Assembly (NCBI RefSeq): GCF_027924965.1
Contig: NZ_AP027056.1
Coordinates: 992,001-1,056,000, forward strand
From: Limnohabitans sp. TEGF004
Lineage (GTDB): Bacteria > Pseudomonadota > Gammaproteobacteria > Burkholderiales > Burkholderiaceae_C
Reading direction: 5' to 3'
DNA length: 64,000 nucleotides
This document shows positions 47,395-57,876 of this stretch, piece after piece. The position numbers and the translations under genes were made by a program. Each line of letters begins with the position of its first letter. Position 1 is the stretch's first letter. Below the pieces are notes generated by a model, which worked only from the letters and a program-made list of their open reading frames with translations, had not been told where the DNA came from and made no database searches.

Positions 47395-48069
47395 TTGAAA
47401 GCTAAAACTAAAAGCAAAAAAGTTAACAAAACATGGTTGAACGACCATGTGAACGACACCTACGTCAAGCTGGCCCAAAAAGAGGGCTACCGTGCGCGTG
47501 CGGCCTACAAGCTCAAAGAAATTGACGAGCAGCTCAGCCTTGTCAAACCTGGCAACGTGGTGGTGGACTTGGGTTGTGCGCCGGGTGCGTGGTGCCAATA
47601 CCTGCGCCGTCGCATGTCGCCCACAGGCGCCGCCACCGGCACTTTGAACGGCAGCATCATTGGTTTGGATATCTTGCCCATGGAGCCTGTCGAGGACGTC
47701 ACCTTCATTCAGGGTGACTTCCGTGAGGAAGATGTCTTGGCTCAGCTGGAAGCGGCCTTGCAAGGCCGTATCGTGGATGTGGTGGTGTCAGACATGGCGC
47801 CCAACCTCACAGGCATTGAGTCGACCGACGCGACCCGCATTGCCCATTTGATTGAGCTCGCTGTGGACTTCGCGCAGAGACACCTCAAAGATGATGGTGC
47901 CTTGGTGGTCAAGCTGTTTCATGGCAGCGGCTACAGCGATTTGGTGACCCTTTTCAAAAGCACGTTTCGCGTGGTCAAGCCCATCAAGCCCAAGGCCAGT
48001 CGTGACAAATCAAGTGAAACCTTTTTGGTGGGTATGGGTGTGAAAAGTCGCGTTTCAGCAAATCCTTGA
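47395..48069 (+). CDS. rlmE: 23S rRNA 2'-O-ribose U2552 methyltransferase
   Basis: 224 aa FtsJ-fold enzyme. RlmE methylates U2552 of 23S rRNA in a late step of 50S assembly. The SAM site is [15 protein letters not shown], the catalytic residues include Asp in [11 protein letters not shown], and Lys in [10 protein letters not shown]. There is no ATG before the conserved [14 protein letters not shown] 47395, preceded by AAAGG at 47385-47389, is the start. It is divergent from yhbY, another 50S assembly gene, and lies upstream of ftsH, which in E. coli is also its partner gene. Confidence 0.95.
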   Translation: MKAKTKSKKVNKTWLNDHVNDTYVKLAQKEGYRARAAYKLKEIDEQLSLVKPGNVVVDLGCAPGAWCQYLRRRMSPTGAATGTLNGSIIGLDILPMEPVEDVTFIQGDFREEDVLAQLEAALQGRIVDVVVSDMAPNLTGIESTDATRIAHLIELAVDFAQRHLKDDGALVVKLFHGSGYSDLVTLFKSTFRVVKPIKPKASRDKSSETFLVGMGVKSRVSANP

Positions 48070-48111
48070 TTTTTCTAAGGCTGCTTGCGGTGAATAAAGC
48101 CGCCCCAAGCG

Positions 48112-48139
48112 CTTGAAACGCCTAAAATCAGGCCCATCT
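48112..48139 (+). promoter_or_regulatory. Sigma-32 (RpoH) type heat-shock promoter of ftsH
   Basis: CTTGAAA at 48112-48118, a 13-base spacer, and GCCCATCT at 48132-48139. This matches the sigma-32 consensus (CTTGAAA, 11-16 bases, CCCCATnT) at all but one position. Transcription would start near 48147, about 30 bases before the ftsH TTG. Confidence 0.75.
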
Positions 48140-48176
48140 CAGTACATCTCGTACTCTTTTTATTTCGGAGCCCACA

Positions 48177-50087
48177 TTGAACAATCAATGGTTCTCAAAA
48201 GTCGCTGTTTGGTTGGTCATCGCTTTGGTGATGTTCACCGTCTTCAAACAGTTTGAAACACGCCCAGGCGCAGGCTCTGGTTACCTTGGCTATTCGGACT
48301 TCCTCGAAGAAGTTCGCGCCAAGCGCATCAAAACCGCCACCATCCAAGAAGGTCAGGGCGGCACAGAAATTACGGCGGTCACCAATGACGAGCGCAAGAT
48401 TCGCACAACGGCCACTTACCTCGACCGCGGTTTGGTGGGCGACCTCATCGCCAATGGCGTGAAGTTTGACGTCAAGCCTCGCGAAGAGGGCTCACTCCTC
48501 ATGACACTGTTGGTCAGCTGGGGCCCCATGCTGCTGTTGATTGGTGTGTGGGTGTACTTCATGCGCCAAATGCAAGGCGGCGGCAAGGGTGGGGCGTTCA
48601 GCTTCGGCAAGAGCAAAGCCCGCATGCTGGATGAGAACAACAACCAAGTGACGTTTGCTGACGTGGCAGGTTGCGACGAAGCCAAAGAAGAAGTCAAAGA
48701 AGTGGTGGACTTTTTGAAAGACCCACAACGCTTCCAAAAACTGGGTGGTCGTATCCCACGCGGTTTGTTGTTGGTGGGCCCTCCCGGTACTGGTAAAACA
48801 TTGTTGGCCAAAGGCATTGCGGGCGAAGCCAAAGTGCCGTTCTTCAGCATCTCAGGTTCTGACTTCGTTGAAATGTTTGTGGGCGTGGGCGCAGCCCGTG
48901 TGCGCGACATGTTTGAGAACGCCAAAAAGAATGCACCTTGCATCATCTTCATTGACGAGATTGATGCTGTGGGTCGCCAACGTGGCGCCGGTGTGGGCGG
49001 TGGTAACGACGAACGCGAACAAACCTTGAACCAAATGCTGGTCGAGATGGATGGTTTTGAAACCAACCTCGGCGTCATCGTGGTGGCTGCCACCAACCGT
49101 CCCGACATTTTGGATGCCGCGCTGTTGCGCCCCGGTCGTTTTGACCGTCAGGTGTATGTGACCTTGCCGGACATCCGTGGCCGCGAACAAATCTTGAACG
49201 TGCACATGCGCAAAGTGCCAATTGGCCAAGACGTCAATGCCAGCGTGATTGCACGTGGCACACCTGGTATGAGTGGTGCTGATTTGGCCAACTTGTGTAA
49301 CGAAGCTGCCTTGATGGCCGCACGTCGCAACGCACGCGTGGTCGAGATGCAAGACTTTGAAAAGGCCAAAGACAAAATCTTGATGGGCCCTGAGCGCAAG
49401 AGCATGGTCATGCCAGAAGAAGAGCGCCGCAACACGGCGTATCACGAAGCTGGTCACGCCTTGATTGGCAAGTTGTTGCCCAAGTGTGACCCCGTGCACA
49501 AAGTGACCATCATTCCCCGTGGCCGTGCTTTGGGCGTGACCATGAGCTTGCCTGAGAAAGACCGCTACAGCTACGACAAAGAATACATGTTGAACCAAAT
49601 CAGCATGCTGTTCGGTGGTCGTATTGCCGAAGAAGTCTTCATGAACCAAATGACGACTGGCGCGAGCAACGACTTTGAGCGCGCAACCTCCATTGCACGC
49701 GACATGGTCACGCGCTACGGTATGACCGATGCTTTGGGCCCTATGGTCTATGCAGAGAACGAAGGCGAAGTGTTCTTGGGCCGCTCGGTCACCAAGACCA
49801 CCAGCATGTCTGAAGCCACCATGCAAAAGGTGGATGTGGAAGTGCGCCGCATCATTGATGAGCAATACAACTTGGCCCGTCGTTTGATTGAATTCAACAG
49901 CGACAAGATGCACGCCATGGCCAAAGCTTTGCTCGAATGGGAAACCATCGACAAAGAGCAAATTGACGACATCATGGAAGGCCGCCCACCACGTCCACCA
50001 AAAGACTGGACACCACGCACCCCTTCGGGCGGTGACAGCGGCGGCACCCCAGCGGTGCAAGCAGACCCAGCGCCCAGCGCGGCTTAA
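48177..50087 (+). CDS. ftsH: ATP-dependent zinc metalloprotease FtsH
   Basis: 636 aa inner-membrane AAA+ protease. Two N-terminal membrane helices (residues about 7-24 and 106-127) flank a periplasmic domain; the AAA domain has Walker A GPPGTGKT (201-208), Walker [11 protein letters not shown] and the SRH; the M41 protease site is HEAGH (423-427). FtsH degrades LpxC, sigma-32 and damaged membrane proteins. The start is TTG 48177 with CGGAG at 48166-48170. A heat-shock promoter precedes it and a terminator follows. Confidence 0.97.
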   Translation: MNNQWFSKVAVWLVIALVMFTVFKQFETRPGAGSGYLGYSDFLEEVRAKRIKTATIQEGQGGTEITAVTNDERKIRTTATYLDRGLVGDLIANGVKFDVKPREEGSLLMTLLVSWGPMLLLIGVWVYFMRQMQGGGKGGAFSFGKSKARMLDENNNQVTFADVAGCDEAKEEVKEVVDFLKDPQRFQKLGGRIPRGLLLVGPPGTGKTLLAKGIAGEAKVPFFSISGSDFVEMFVGVGAARVRDMFENAKKNAPCIIFIDEIDAVGRQRGAGVGGGNDEREQTLNQMLVEMDGFETNLGVIVVAATNRPDILDAALLRPGRFDRQVYVTLPDIRGREQILNVHMRKVPIGQDVNASVIARGTPGMSGADLANLCNEAALMAARRNARVVEMQDFEKAKDKILMGPERKSMVMPEEERRNTAYHEAGHALIGKLLPKCDPVHKVTIIPRGRALGVTMSLPEKDRYSYDKEYMLNQISMLFGGRIAEEVFMNQMTTGASNDFERATSIARDMVTRYGMTDALGPMVYAENEGEVFLGRSVTKTTSMSEATMQKVDVEVRRIIDEQYNLARRLIEFNSDKMHAMAKALLEWETIDKEQIDDIMEGRPPRPPKDWTPRTPSGGDSGGTPAVQADPAPSAA

Positions 50088-50106
50088 GCGATTGGGTTGA
50101 ACCAAG

Positions 50107-50129
50107 AACGGGGCGCAAGCCCCGTTTTT
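50107..50129 (+). terminator. Terminator between ftsH and folP
   Basis: An 8-bp stem AACGGGGC/GCCCCGTT with a GCAA tetraloop, ending in five T. It begins 20 bases after the ftsH stop and 13 bases before the folP ATG, so folP needs read-through or another start point. Confidence 0.88.
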
Positions 50130-50141
50130 CATGGAGCACTT

Positions 50142-50966
50142 ATGTTTTGGCAAACCACACGTTTTCGCATTGACCTGAGCCAGCCGCAGGTGATGGGCAT
50201 TGTCAATGTCACGCCCGACTCTTTCTCTGACGGTGGTCAGCATGCCAACACGCGTGCTGCTTTGGCGCATTGCGAACAGTTACTCAAAGAAGGTGCAAAC
50301 ATCTTGGACATTGGTGGTGAGTCCACCCGTCCTGGCGCGCCTGCGGTGTCACTCGACGATGAGTTAGCGCGTGTGTTGCCCGTGGTGCGCGAAGCCGTGC
50401 GCTTGAATGTGCCCATCTCTGTCGACACCTACAAGGCTGAGGTGATGCAAGCTGTGCTGGATGCAGGCGCCGACATCATCAACGATGTGTGGGCTTTGCG
50501 TCAGGTCGGCGCGCAGCAAGTGGTGGCTGCGCATGCCCAATGTGGTGTGTGCCTGATGCATATGCATGGCGAGCCACAAACCATGCAAGCCTTGCCCATG
50601 CACGGCAGCTCTATTCAGCCGGTGGCTGAGTTTTTGAAAGCCCACGCACAAGGGTTACAAGCCTTGGGCGTCGCACACGAGCGCATTGCCTTAGACCCAG
50701 GTGTAGGCTTTGGCAAAACCGTGGCGCAAAACTTTGAACTGCTTGCGCATCAAGACCAATTGTTGGTCTTGGGCTATCCCTTATTGGTCGGCTGGTCGCG
50801 TAAGTCATCCATCGGTGCAGTGACAGGCTGTGAGGTGGGGGAGCGTATGGTGCCTAGCGTGGCGGCGGCTCTGCTGGCTGTTGAGCGTGGCGCGCGTATT
50901 GTGCGTGTGCACGATGTGGCGCCAACTGTGCAGGCACTCAAGGTTTGGCAAGTCGCGCAAGTTTGA
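50142..50966 (+). CDS. folP: Dihydropteroate synthase
   Basis: 274 aa TIM barrel. FolP condenses 6-hydroxymethyl-dihydropterin pyrophosphate with p-aminobenzoate in folate synthesis and is the sulfonamide target. [16 protein letters not shown] (loop 1), [16 protein letters not shown] (loop 2) and [18 protein letters not shown] are the family signatures. ATG 50142 follows TGGAG; the frame open from 50097 runs through the terminator hairpin and is not used. glmM follows, as in many proteobacteria. Confidence 0.96.
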   Translation: MFWQTTRFRIDLSQPQVMGIVNVTPDSFSDGGQHANTRAALAHCEQLLKEGANILDIGGESTRPGAPAVSLDDELARVLPVVREAVRLNVPISVDTYKAEVMQAVLDAGADIINDVWALRQVGAQQVVAAHAQCGVCLMHMHGEPQTMQALPMHGSSIQPVAEFLKAHAQGLQALGVAHERIALDPGVGFGKTVAQNFELLAHQDQLLVLGYPLLVGWSRKSSIGAVTGCEVGERMVPSVAAALLAVERGARIVRVHDVAPTVQALKVWQVAQV

Positions 50967-51018
50967 GACAATGCATTCAAATCGATCGCAAACAAAAATA
51001 ACATCCAAGGCAAACACA

Positions 51019-52350
51019 ATGACACGCAAATATTTCGGCACAGATGGCATTCGCGGCACGGTGGGCCAAGCGCCTATCACCCCTGACTTTGTCTTGCGTT
51101 TGGCTCATGCCGTGGGTCGTGTGCTCAAGCAAACCGAAGCACACCCTACGGTGTTGATTGGCAAAGATACCCGTATCTCTGGCTACATGTTGGAGTCAGC
51201 TCTAGAGTCTGGTTTCAACTCAGCAGGCGTCAATGTGGTGTTACTCGGCCCCTTGCCAACCCCCGGTGTGGCCTACCTCACACGCGCCCAACGTGCGAGC
51301 CTAGGTGTGGTCATCAGTGCCAGCCACAACCCGTTTGCCGACAACGGCATCAAGTTCTTCAGTGCCAATGGCAACAAACTCAGCGATGCATGGGAGCTGG
51401 CAGTAGAAGCTGCGTTGGAAGAAGCGCCTGTGTGGGTGGATTCGGCCAACCTCGGCAAGACCAAACGCTTGGACGATGCGGCGGGTCGTTACATTGAATT
51501 TTGTAAGAGCACTTTTTCAAACGACCTCACGCTCAAAGGTTTGAAGGTGGTGGTGGATGCGGCGCACGGTGCGGCGTATCACATCGCACCCAAGGTGTTC
51601 CACGAGCTGGGTGCCGATGTGATTGCGATTGGCTGCAGCCCCGATGGTTTGAACATCAACCATGAAGTCGGTGCCACGCATCCGGATGCTTTGGTGCGTG
51701 CCGTGAAAGCCAACCATGCCGACTTTGGCATTGCGCTGGATGGCGATGCCGACCGCTTGCAAATGGTGGATGCCCAAGGCCGCTTGTACAACGGCGATGA
51801 GTTGTTGTATTTGATGGCAGACGACCGCTTGGCCAATGACGAAGTGGTGCCCGGCGTGGTGGGTACCCTCATGACCAACATGGCCGTGGAAGTGGCCTTG
51901 AAAAAACGTGGTGTGCAGTTTGTGCGTGCCAAGGTGGGTGACCGCTATGTGCTGGAAGAACTGGCCAAACACCAATGGATTTTGGGTGGCGAAGGCTCAG
52001 GCCATTTGTTAGCGCTGGACAAACACACCACGGGTGACGGTTTGGTGAGCGCTTTGCAAATTTTGCAAACCTGCGTGCGCAGCGGCAAGGCCATGGCTGA
52101 GTTACTCAAAGATGTGACGCTGTTTCCGCAAACCCTCATCAACGTGCGTTTGCGTCCCGGTCAAGACTGGCAGTCGAATGCACGCATGAAAGAGGAAGTG
52201 CAAAAGGCTGAGGCCGAATTGGGCGATTCCGGTCGTGTGCTGATTCGCGCCAGTGGTACTGAGCCGCTGGTGCGTGTGATGGTAGAGGCCCGTGATGAAG
52301 CGCAAGCCAACGCATGTGCCAAGCGCATTGCCGACACCTTGTCGGTTTAA
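51019..52350 (+). CDS. glmM: Phosphoglucosamine mutase
   Basis: 443 aa. GlmM converts glucosamine 6-phosphate to glucosamine 1-phosphate for peptidoglycan and lipopolysaccharide. It starts with the typical [10 protein letters not shown]; the phosphorylated serine is Ser102 in [14 protein letters not shown], the Mg site is GDADR, and the substrate-phosphate loop is [16 protein letters not shown] lies before ATG 51019; earlier in-frame sequence overlaps folP. Its end overlaps the convergent MATE gene by 4 bases. Confidence 0.97.
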   Translation: MTRKYFGTDGIRGTVGQAPITPDFVLRLAHAVGRVLKQTEAHPTVLIGKDTRISGYMLESALESGFNSAGVNVVLLGPLPTPGVAYLTRAQRASLGVVISASHNPFADNGIKFFSANGNKLSDAWELAVEAALEEAPVWVDSANLGKTKRLDDAAGRYIEFCKSTFSNDLTLKGLKVVVDAAHGAAYHIAPKVFHELGADVIAIGCSPDGLNINHEVGATHPDALVRAVKANHADFGIALDGDADRLQMVDAQGRLYNGDELLYLMADDRLANDEVVPGVVGTLMTNMAVEVALKKRGVQFVRAKVGDRYVLEELAKHQWILGGEGSGHLLALDKHTTGDGLVSALQILQTCVRSGKAMAELLKDVTLFPQTLINVRLRPGQDWQSNARMKEEVQKAEAELGDSGRVLIRASGTEPLVRVMVEARDEAQANACAKRIADTLSV

Positions 52351-53756
52351 GGCTGCGGCAAAAGATTCTGACCTGTGTGTGTGCTTTGTGTCGGGCGGTA
52401 GGCCGCTCGCCACAACACAGGCAATAAAACAGCCGTGGTGACATACAGCGCCAAACTGCCCGTTTGCCAAAACGCAATGGGTGACTGCGGTGTGAGCCAA
52501 CCCATGAGCCAGCTCAAACCCGACGCATCAAAGCCCACGTCGTAAGCCACCACATAACCTCCCGCAAGCCCCAAGCCCCATAGCAAGACGGTGTAAGTGA
52601 TGAGTGGCAGGACGGTAATGCCATAGCAGCGCAGCGTGAACACGCAAAACACTTGCACGGCATCGGCCACGTGGTACAGCATCAACCACAGCAACAAGGT
52701 GGCAGACAGCGCGGCGACCTCGGGAGACTGGGTGTAAAACGCAGCAATGGCTTGGTGTTGCCAACCCATCAAACCCGCCAAACTTAGGCTGAGCAATAGC
52801 ACCAAGCTAAGACCTGTGCGCAGTGCCTGACGCGCACGATGAATTTGCCCAGCACCAATCCAATAGCTCACACGCGAACTGCTGGCGATGGACAGTGACA
52901 AGGGAATCATGTAGAGCACAGCCGTCATGTTGGAGACGATTTGATGGCTCGCGGTGGCCACCACGCCCAAGCGCGCGATGAACAAAGACATGAGGGTGAA
53001 GGAGGTGACTTCAACGCCAATTGCCAAACCACTTGGCAGCCCCAAGCGCACGAAGCGAAGCAAGGTGGCTGCGTGAGGTTTTTCCATTGGAGCCCAGATG
53101 CGGTAGGGCTTGTAAAAGTCTTGTGTACGTAATAGCCAGAGCGCAAGACTCAGCATGAGAAGCGTCACCACCAAGGTCGCCCATGCACATCCTGCCAAAC
53201 CCATGGGCGCTAGCACACCTGGAATGCCTAAAACCAGCACGATGGACAGTGGAATCTTGACCATCAAGGCGCCCACTTGCACCCACGTCACCAGCTTAGG
53301 CTTCCCTAGGCTTTGATTCAGCGTGCTGTACATGCGAAACAGCAAGGAGGCGGGTAATCCAAAGGCCACGATGTTGAGGTAGTCGTGAATTTCGACGCGT
53401 AAATCGGCGGGTACTTGCGTCCAATTCAGAAGAAAGTCAGGATTCAACAATGCCCACATGCCAAGGCTGGCTGTGATGGCGCATAGATATAAAGCTTGCC
53501 GCAACGAGCGGCCCACCTCTGCGTGGCGCTGAGCGCCATGCAGCTCGGCCCACACAGGCAGCAACGCTTGCAACATGCCCATGAGGGAGATATGCACCGT
53601 GACGTAAGTGGCCGATGCCACGGCCAGTGCGGCCAAGGCGGTGTCTGCGAAGTGACCCGCTACCAAGGTGTCGGTGATGCTAAAGGCCATCACGGCCAGC
53701 TGTCCGACCATCACGGTGCCAGCGTGCCGCATGATGGTGGCGCGTTCGGTACTCAT
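52347..53756 (-). CDS. MATE family efflux transporter
   Basis: 469 aa with about twelve hydrophobic helices and two homologous halves, as in NorM-like cation-coupled multidrug exporters. Typical segments are [14 protein letters not shown] near the N-terminus, [16 protein letters not shown] before the middle and [20 protein letters not shown] in the second half. The substrate is not predictable. It starts 7 bases downstream of the GT-C-like gene and is probably co-transcribed with it; it converges on glmM. Confidence 0.88.
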   Translation of the reverse strand: MSTERATIMRHAGTVMVGQLAVMAFSITDTLVAGHFADTALAALAVASATYVTVHISLMGMLQALLPVWAELHGAQRHAEVGRSLRQALYLCAITASLGMWALLNPDFLLNWTQVPADLRVEIHDYLNIVAFGLPASLLFRMYSTLNQSLGKPKLVTWVQVGALMVKIPLSIVLVLGIPGVLAPMGLAGCAWATLVVTLLMLSLALWLLRTQDFYKPYRIWAPMEKPHAATLLRFVRLGLPSGLAIGVEVTSFTLMSLFIARLGVVATASHQIVSNMTAVLYMIPLSLSIASSSRVSYWIGAGQIHRARQALRTGLSLVLLLSLSLAGLMGWQHQAIAAFYTQSPEVAALSATLLLWLMLYHVADAVQVFCVFTLRCYGITVLPLITYTVLLWGLGLAGGYVVAYDVGFDASGLSWLMGWLTPQSPIAFWQTGSLALYVTTAVLLPVLWRAAYRPTQSTHTGQNLLPQP

Positions 53757-53763
53757 CGGTGTG

Positions 53764-55494
53764 TCAGGGGTGACGGCGGTGGTACAGCGTCACATCCTCG
53801 TTGTTGTCAGATGGGCGGCGGATGGTGCGAACACGGTTCCATTCATGCAGCCTAACCACACTCGCTAGCTCTGGTCGCAAGTCGTTGTCGACCAATAGCC
53901 ACGGGCAAGTGCTTTGTTGTTCATTGGAGGTGGTTTCAATGGACTTGATATCAAAGCCGCCGTGGTAGTGAAAGGCGGTCATTTGGCCCACATCTAATCC
54001 ATAGCTCAGCAAGCAACCTGTGCGTGCTTCATACGCTTCTTGTTTGGCCATCACGCCTTGAATTTGTTGCACCCAAGGTTTGTAGCTGCGCGCAAAGTCC
54101 AACAGTGGTAGCCACAAGGTCAGTAGCAATAGCCAGCACAGTGCAGCTCCGCCTGCGGGTAAAACCATGCTTTTCCATAAAGCTTGGCGGTGTTTGGCTG
54201 TGCGCCATGTGACAAGCCAAATCCACACCGCAGTAGCAGCCAAGGCCACGATGAATGCCATCCATCCAAAACTGGGTTGGAACCCTGGGAATAAGCGCTC
54301 GACGTTCGCTGCAGGTTGTGCTGGCCAGCCTGTTTGCATGGCTATCCAAATCACCCAAATGATGAAGGCGCATCCCGAAAAAAATAGCAGAGTGAACCAA
54401 TCAATCAACGCGGCCACACTTCGGCGCAAGGTCGGCAAAGCAAAGGCTGCCAAGGTTGCGAAGGAGGGAAGAGCCAACAGCAATGTTTGTTCCGATGAGC
54501 GTGTGACCATGGCCGTGGTGAGGGTCAATGCGGTGAACCACATGGGTAGCACCAAGTGGCGGCTCCAATGCAGTGATGTCCATTGGCGACGCCAGCGCCA
54601 TAAAGTCCATACGGCCAGTGGCCATGCAGGCCATGTGAACCATGCCACCAAGCGTAGCAAGCTACGCCATTCTTGCCAGTCGTTGTGCAAAGGCATCAAA
54701 CGCCACTGCCACACATCCAATAGTGTGGCTAAGGCTGCCACAGCCAAGCCCATGAGCAAGAGCCACAGTGCGTGTTGACGGCCTGTTTGGTGTGATGTGC
54801 TTTGACGATCTAGCAAGCACAAAAAACCACTGCCGATGGCCATCAAAACAGCAAAGCTAGGTGCGCCGCTCAAACACAAACCAAGCAGCCCAGTGCTCAA
54901 TGCGCTGAAGCTGTAGCGTGGGTGGTAAGGCAAAGCAGCGACGCCATAAAAAGCAAAGCTCACGAAAGCCAGTTGCATCAAGATGGGACTTGCCTCATGG
55001 GAGAGCAAGGTGAGGCCCAAACACGCAATCAGCGCGAGCACGGCACCATCTGCAATGGTGCGAGCGTAGTCTTTGGGTTGGGCTTCGCCGCCAAAAGCAA
55101 AGGGTACGGGCTGGGCTTGGGGACTGAGCGCCAAGTAGTAAACCCCATGCCAAGTGCTCGCTAAGGTCAGCCCCAAGAGACCCGCAAAAGGGATTCGTAC
55201 GGCAAATCCAGCAGATAGCCAGCTGGGGGCGATTTGAATCGCCCATGCGCCTAACCAATAAGGCAGCAAGGCGTCTAGTTCGGGGGCTTGACCCCAGACG
55301 CTGGGGTTGAACCAATCGCTCGCACCCTCAGCCAAGGCCAGCATGTGACCAAATGCCGTGAACTCATTACCTTTCCAAGGTTCACGGCCAAACAAACCGG
55401 GCAGCACATAGGCTGCGCAGAACAGCCACAGCGCAACACGCGGCAAGCGGCGCACGGCACTTTGAGGAACGATGGCGGGGGTGGGTTGGGTCAC
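53764..55494 (-). CDS. Polytopic membrane protein, GT-C (ArnT/PMT-like) glycosyltransferase candidate
   Basis: 576 aa, with about eleven or twelve hydrophobic helices, then a soluble C-terminal domain of about 110 residues. The N-terminal first loop PGLFGREPWKGNEF resembles the acidic Arg-Glu-containing loop of GT-C enzymes that use polyprenyl-phosphate sugars, such as ArnT. That is structural resemblance only; no proven function is known to me. The start is GTG 55494 with no good Shine-Dalgarno. It lies after the rpmE2 terminator and before the MATE gene. Possible role: decorating lipid A or another envelope glycan. Confidence 0.6.
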   Translation of the reverse strand: MTQPTPAIVPQSAVRRLPRVALWLFCAAYVLPGLFGREPWKGNEFTAFGHMLALAEGASDWFNPSVWGQAPELDALLPYWLGAWAIQIAPSWLSAGFAVRIPFAGLLGLTLASTWHGVYYLALSPQAQPVPFAFGGEAQPKDYARTIADGAVLALIACLGLTLLSHEASPILMQLAFVSFAFYGVAALPYHPRYSFSALSTGLLGLCLSGAPSFAVLMAIGSGFLCLLDRQSTSHQTGRQHALWLLLMGLAVAALATLLDVWQWRLMPLHNDWQEWRSLLRLVAWFTWPAWPLAVWTLWRWRRQWTSLHWSRHLVLPMWFTALTLTTAMVTRSSEQTLLLALPSFATLAAFALPTLRRSVAALIDWFTLLFFSGCAFIIWVIWIAMQTGWPAQPAANVERLFPGFQPSFGWMAFIVALAATAVWIWLVTWRTAKHRQALWKSMVLPAGGAALCWLLLLTLWLPLLDFARSYKPWVQQIQGVMAKQEAYEARTGCLLSYGLDVGQMTAFHYHGGFDIKSIETTSNEQQSTCPWLLVDNDLRPELASVVRLHEWNRVRTIRRPSDNNEDVTLYHRRHP

Positions 55495-55508
55495 AAGCTT
55501 TTTGAATG

Positions 55509-55540
55509 AAAAAAGGCAGCGCGGAGGGCCGGGCTGCCTT
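55509..55540 (-). terminator. Terminator of rpmE2
   Basis: On the minus strand an 8-bp stem AAGGCAGC/GCTGCCTT with a 12-base loop is followed by a T run (the complement of 55509-55514). It lies 20 bases after the rpmE2 stop codon. Confidence 0.82.
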
Positions 55541-55560
55541 GTTTGAAGTGAGCGCGTGGC

Positions 55561-55818
55561 TTACTTGGCGATCGTCTTGCCGTACTTGTTGCGGAAGCGC
55601 TCGACGCGGCCGCCCATGTTGTCGACAGATTTTTGTGTGCCTGTGTAGAAGGGGTGTGACTCGCTGGTGGTATCCAGCTTGTACAACGGCAATTCGCGGC
55701 CGTCTTCCATGGTGATCATCTCTTTTGTGCTGGCGCATGAGCGCGTCACAAATTTGAAACCGTTAGACATATCCATGAAACAGATTTCACGGTAGTTGGG
55801 GTGAATGCCTTCTTTCAT
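55561..55818 (-). CDS. rpmE2: 50S ribosomal protein L31, type B
   Basis: 85 aa. L31 bridges the 50S and 30S subunits. The start [16 protein letters not shown] and the C-terminal [21 protein letters not shown] define the longer type B form, which lacks the CxxC zinc ribbon of type A. Type B copies are often induced under zinc limitation in bacteria that have both; no Zur-like site is clear upstream. ATG 55818 is preceded by AAGGAAAAGCG; ten upstream codons are excluded. A CATAAT at 55891-55886 may be its -10. Confidence 0.95.
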   Translation of the reverse strand: MKEGIHPNYREICFMDMSNGFKFVTRSCASTKEMITMEDGRELPLYKLDTTSESHPFYTGTQKSVDNMGGRVERFRNKYGKTIAK

Positions 55819-55909
55819 CGCTTTTCCTTGAGCAGCTGCGGTAGCCACGCCGACCTATTTCGACACACTTTCCGCAAAACGCGTCATTATGCCATGAAAG
55901 AGTGGCCTT

Positions 55910-56815
55910 TTATCGCAAAACACCCAAGGCAAATGGCAGGCTGAGCATGCCTAAAACCGTCGATAAGGTGACCAAGCCCGCCACGAAGGCCCCGTTGTAG
56001 CCCATGCGAGCTGCCAAGACATAGCAGCTAGAGGCGGTGGGTAGGGCTGAAAAGGCGAGCAGCACGCTGGTTTGGGTCCTGTCGAGCTCAAACACGCCAG
56101 CCAACCACCACGCCAGCAGCGGGGTGAGTAGATGGCGCACAGTCAAAAGACAAATGGCCAAACTTTTTGCTTTCATCAAGTGCCCAAATTGCATGCCTGC
56201 ACCTGCAGCCATCAATCCCAACGCCAACGACGCAGCGCCAATGCGTTGCAGTGTGGGCTCTGTCCAGCTTGGGATGTGCAAACCGACAATATTGGCGAGC
56301 AGCCCCAAACCTGTGGCCAAAATCAACGGGTTGCGAATGAGTTCGCGCCCAAAGCTGCGCTGAGCATGACGGGCCATGGGCCAAACCGCTGCTACGTTGA
56401 ACAGGGGCACACAGACGCCGATCAACACCGCAATCAATAACAAGGCTTGCGGTCCCGCAATCCGTTCTGCCAATGCCAGGGCGATGAAAGAGTTGAAGCG
56501 AAACGCAACCTGCGCACTGGCTGCATGCAAGCGCGTGTCAATGTGTTTGCGCAAAAACGGCAGCTTGGGAATGGCATAGGACATGCCAACGCTGCTCAGC
56601 CCCAGTGTCAAGCCCGCCATGATGAGGTGGGAGGCGGCTTGCAAATCCAAAGGCGTGCGCACGATGGAATGAAACAGCAAAACGGGGAAGAGAAAGAAAT
56701 AAACCAAGTTCTCAACCTGCTCCCAAACGGTGCGATTGAGGGCTGTGTATTTACAAACTAAATAACCACAAAGGATGAGTGAGAAGTCGGGGAAAAGGAG
56801 TTGGGCGTAATTCAC
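55910..56815 (-). CDS. AEC family permease (auxin efflux carrier superfamily)
   Basis: 301 aa with about ten hydrophobic helices in two inverted halves, the AEC/BASS-like plan. ENLVYFFLFPVLLFHSI near the N-terminus and ALPTASSCYVLAARMGYNG in the second half are typical; the latter holds the broken-helix Pro and Asn-Gly region. Bacterial members export or import organic acids such as malate, but the substrate here is unknown. The start is GTG 56815, without Shine-Dalgarno and 7 nt after a TATTCT hexamer. It is divergent from a Bug receptor gene. Confidence 0.85.
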   Translation of the reverse strand: MNYAQLLFPDFSLILCGYLVCKYTALNRTVWEQVENLVYFFLFPVLLFHSIVRTPLDLQAASHLIMAGLTLGLSSVGMSYAIPKLPFLRKHIDTRLHAASAQVAFRFNSFIALALAERIAGPQALLLIAVLIGVCVPLFNVAAVWPMARHAQRSFGRELIRNPLILATGLGLLANIVGLHIPSWTEPTLQRIGAASLALGLMAAGAGMQFGHLMKAKSLAICLLTVRHLLTPLLAWWLAGVFELDRTQTSVLLAFSALPTASSCYVLAARMGYNGAFVAGLVTLSTVLGMLSLPFALGVLR

Positions 56816-56843
56816 GGGACAGAGAATACCCTTACTTCAATTC

Positions 56844-56857
56844 TTGAGTGATCTCAA
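56844..56857. promoter_or_regulatory. Small palindrome between AEC permease and Bug receptor genes
   Basis: TTGAG-TGAT-CTCAA, a 5+5 inverted repeat with 4-base spacer in the 98-base divergent gap. Such a dyad could bind a dimeric regulator for either gene; no regulator gene is adjacent. Confidence 0.35.
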
Positions 56858-56913
56858 AGCGTATAGGATTGAAACACGGGTCAATTGGTCGGATCTTTTT
56901 AGGAGATACATAA

Positions 56914-57876
56914 ATGCAACGTCGTCATTGGTTTGCTCTTTCCTTGCTTGCCGCGGCTGGCTCTGCCTTTGCGCAAGCTTATCCCTCCAAATCTATTCAG
57001 TTGCAAATTCCTTTTGCCCCAGGTGGAACCACAGACATCATTGCACGCACGATTGCAGACCCATTGGGTAAAGCGTTGGGGCAAACGGTGGTGGTCATCA
57101 ACAAAGCAGGCGGTGGCGGCGTGGTGGGTGCCAACGAAACAGCCAAAGCTGCGCCCGATGGCTATTCGCTAGGCATGGCCACCGTGTCGACCACGGCAGC
57201 GAATCCTGCGATCAACAGCAAAATTCCGTACAACCCGTTGACCGACTTCACACCCATCATCAACATTGCGGCGACCCCCAACATCATTGCTGTGCATCCC
57301 AATTTCCCCGCGACGGATTACAAGGGCTACATCGCCGAGCTCAAGCGTTCGCCAGGCAAGTATTCATACTCATCATCCGGCACTGGTGGCATTGGTCATT
57401 TGCAGATGGAGTTGTACAAAAACTTGAGCGGTACCTTTGTCACGCACATTCCCTATCGTGGTGCAGGACCAGCTTTGAATGACACGGTGGCAGGCCAAGT
57501 TCCCATGATTTTTGATAACTTGCCATCGGCGTTGCCCTTTATCAAAGACAACCGCTTGGTGCCAATTGTTGTGGCCGCACCTCAACGCTTGGCCGTGTTG
57601 CCTAACGTGCCTACTTTCAAAGAAATAGGCCTAGAACCTGTGAACCGCATGGCGTTTTATGGCATTTACGGCCCCAAGGGTATGCCCAAAGATATCGTGG
57701 ACAAAATCAATGCCGGCGTACGCAAAGCGCTGGAAGATCCAGCTGTGCGTAAACGCATTGAAGACACGGGTTCGCTCATTGTGGCCAACACGCCCGAGCA
57801 ATTTGCAGCGCAAATCAAAGCCGAGTTTGAAGTTTACAAACGCGTGGTGACGGAACAAAAACTCACCTTGGATTGA
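56914..57876 (+). CDS. Bug family periplasmic solute-binding receptor (tripartite tricarboxylate transporter type)
   Basis: 320 aa. A signal peptide (Arg-Arg start, hydrophobic core, cleavage expected after SAFA at residue 20) precedes the mature protein beginning [24 protein letters not shown] (residues 28-45) and the central [19 protein letters not shown] are diagnostic of Bug/TctC receptors, which bind carboxylates or other small acids in the periplasm. Orphan Bug genes without TctAB membrane partners are very abundant in Comamonadaceae, and this one is an orphan too. AGGAG lies upstream. Ligand unknown. Confidence 0.93.
   Translation: MQRRHWFALSLLAAAGSAFAQAYPSKSIQLQIPFAPGGTTDIIARTIADPLGKALGQTVVVINKAGGGGVVGANETAKAAPDGYSLGMATVSTTAANPAINSKIPYNPLTDFTPIINIAATPNIIAVHPNFPATDYKGYIAELKRSPGKYSYSSSGTGGIGHLQMELYKNLSGTFVTHIPYRGAGPALNDTVAGQVPMIFDNLPSALPFIKDNRLVPIVVAAPQRLAVLPNVPTFKEIGLEPVNRMAFYGIYGPKGMPKDIVDKINAGVRKALEDPAVRKRIEDTGSLIVANTPEQFAAQIKAEFEVYKRVVTEQKLTLD

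Noticed and set aside
50097..50141. 15-codon N-terminal extension of FolP
   Set aside because: It runs through the ftsH terminator hairpin; ATG 50142 has its own ribosome-binding signal.
48852..50270. 472-codon open frame antisense to ftsH
   Set aside because: It mirrors ftsH codon structure, has no recognisable domain or ribosome-binding site, and ftsH is unmistakable on the other strand.
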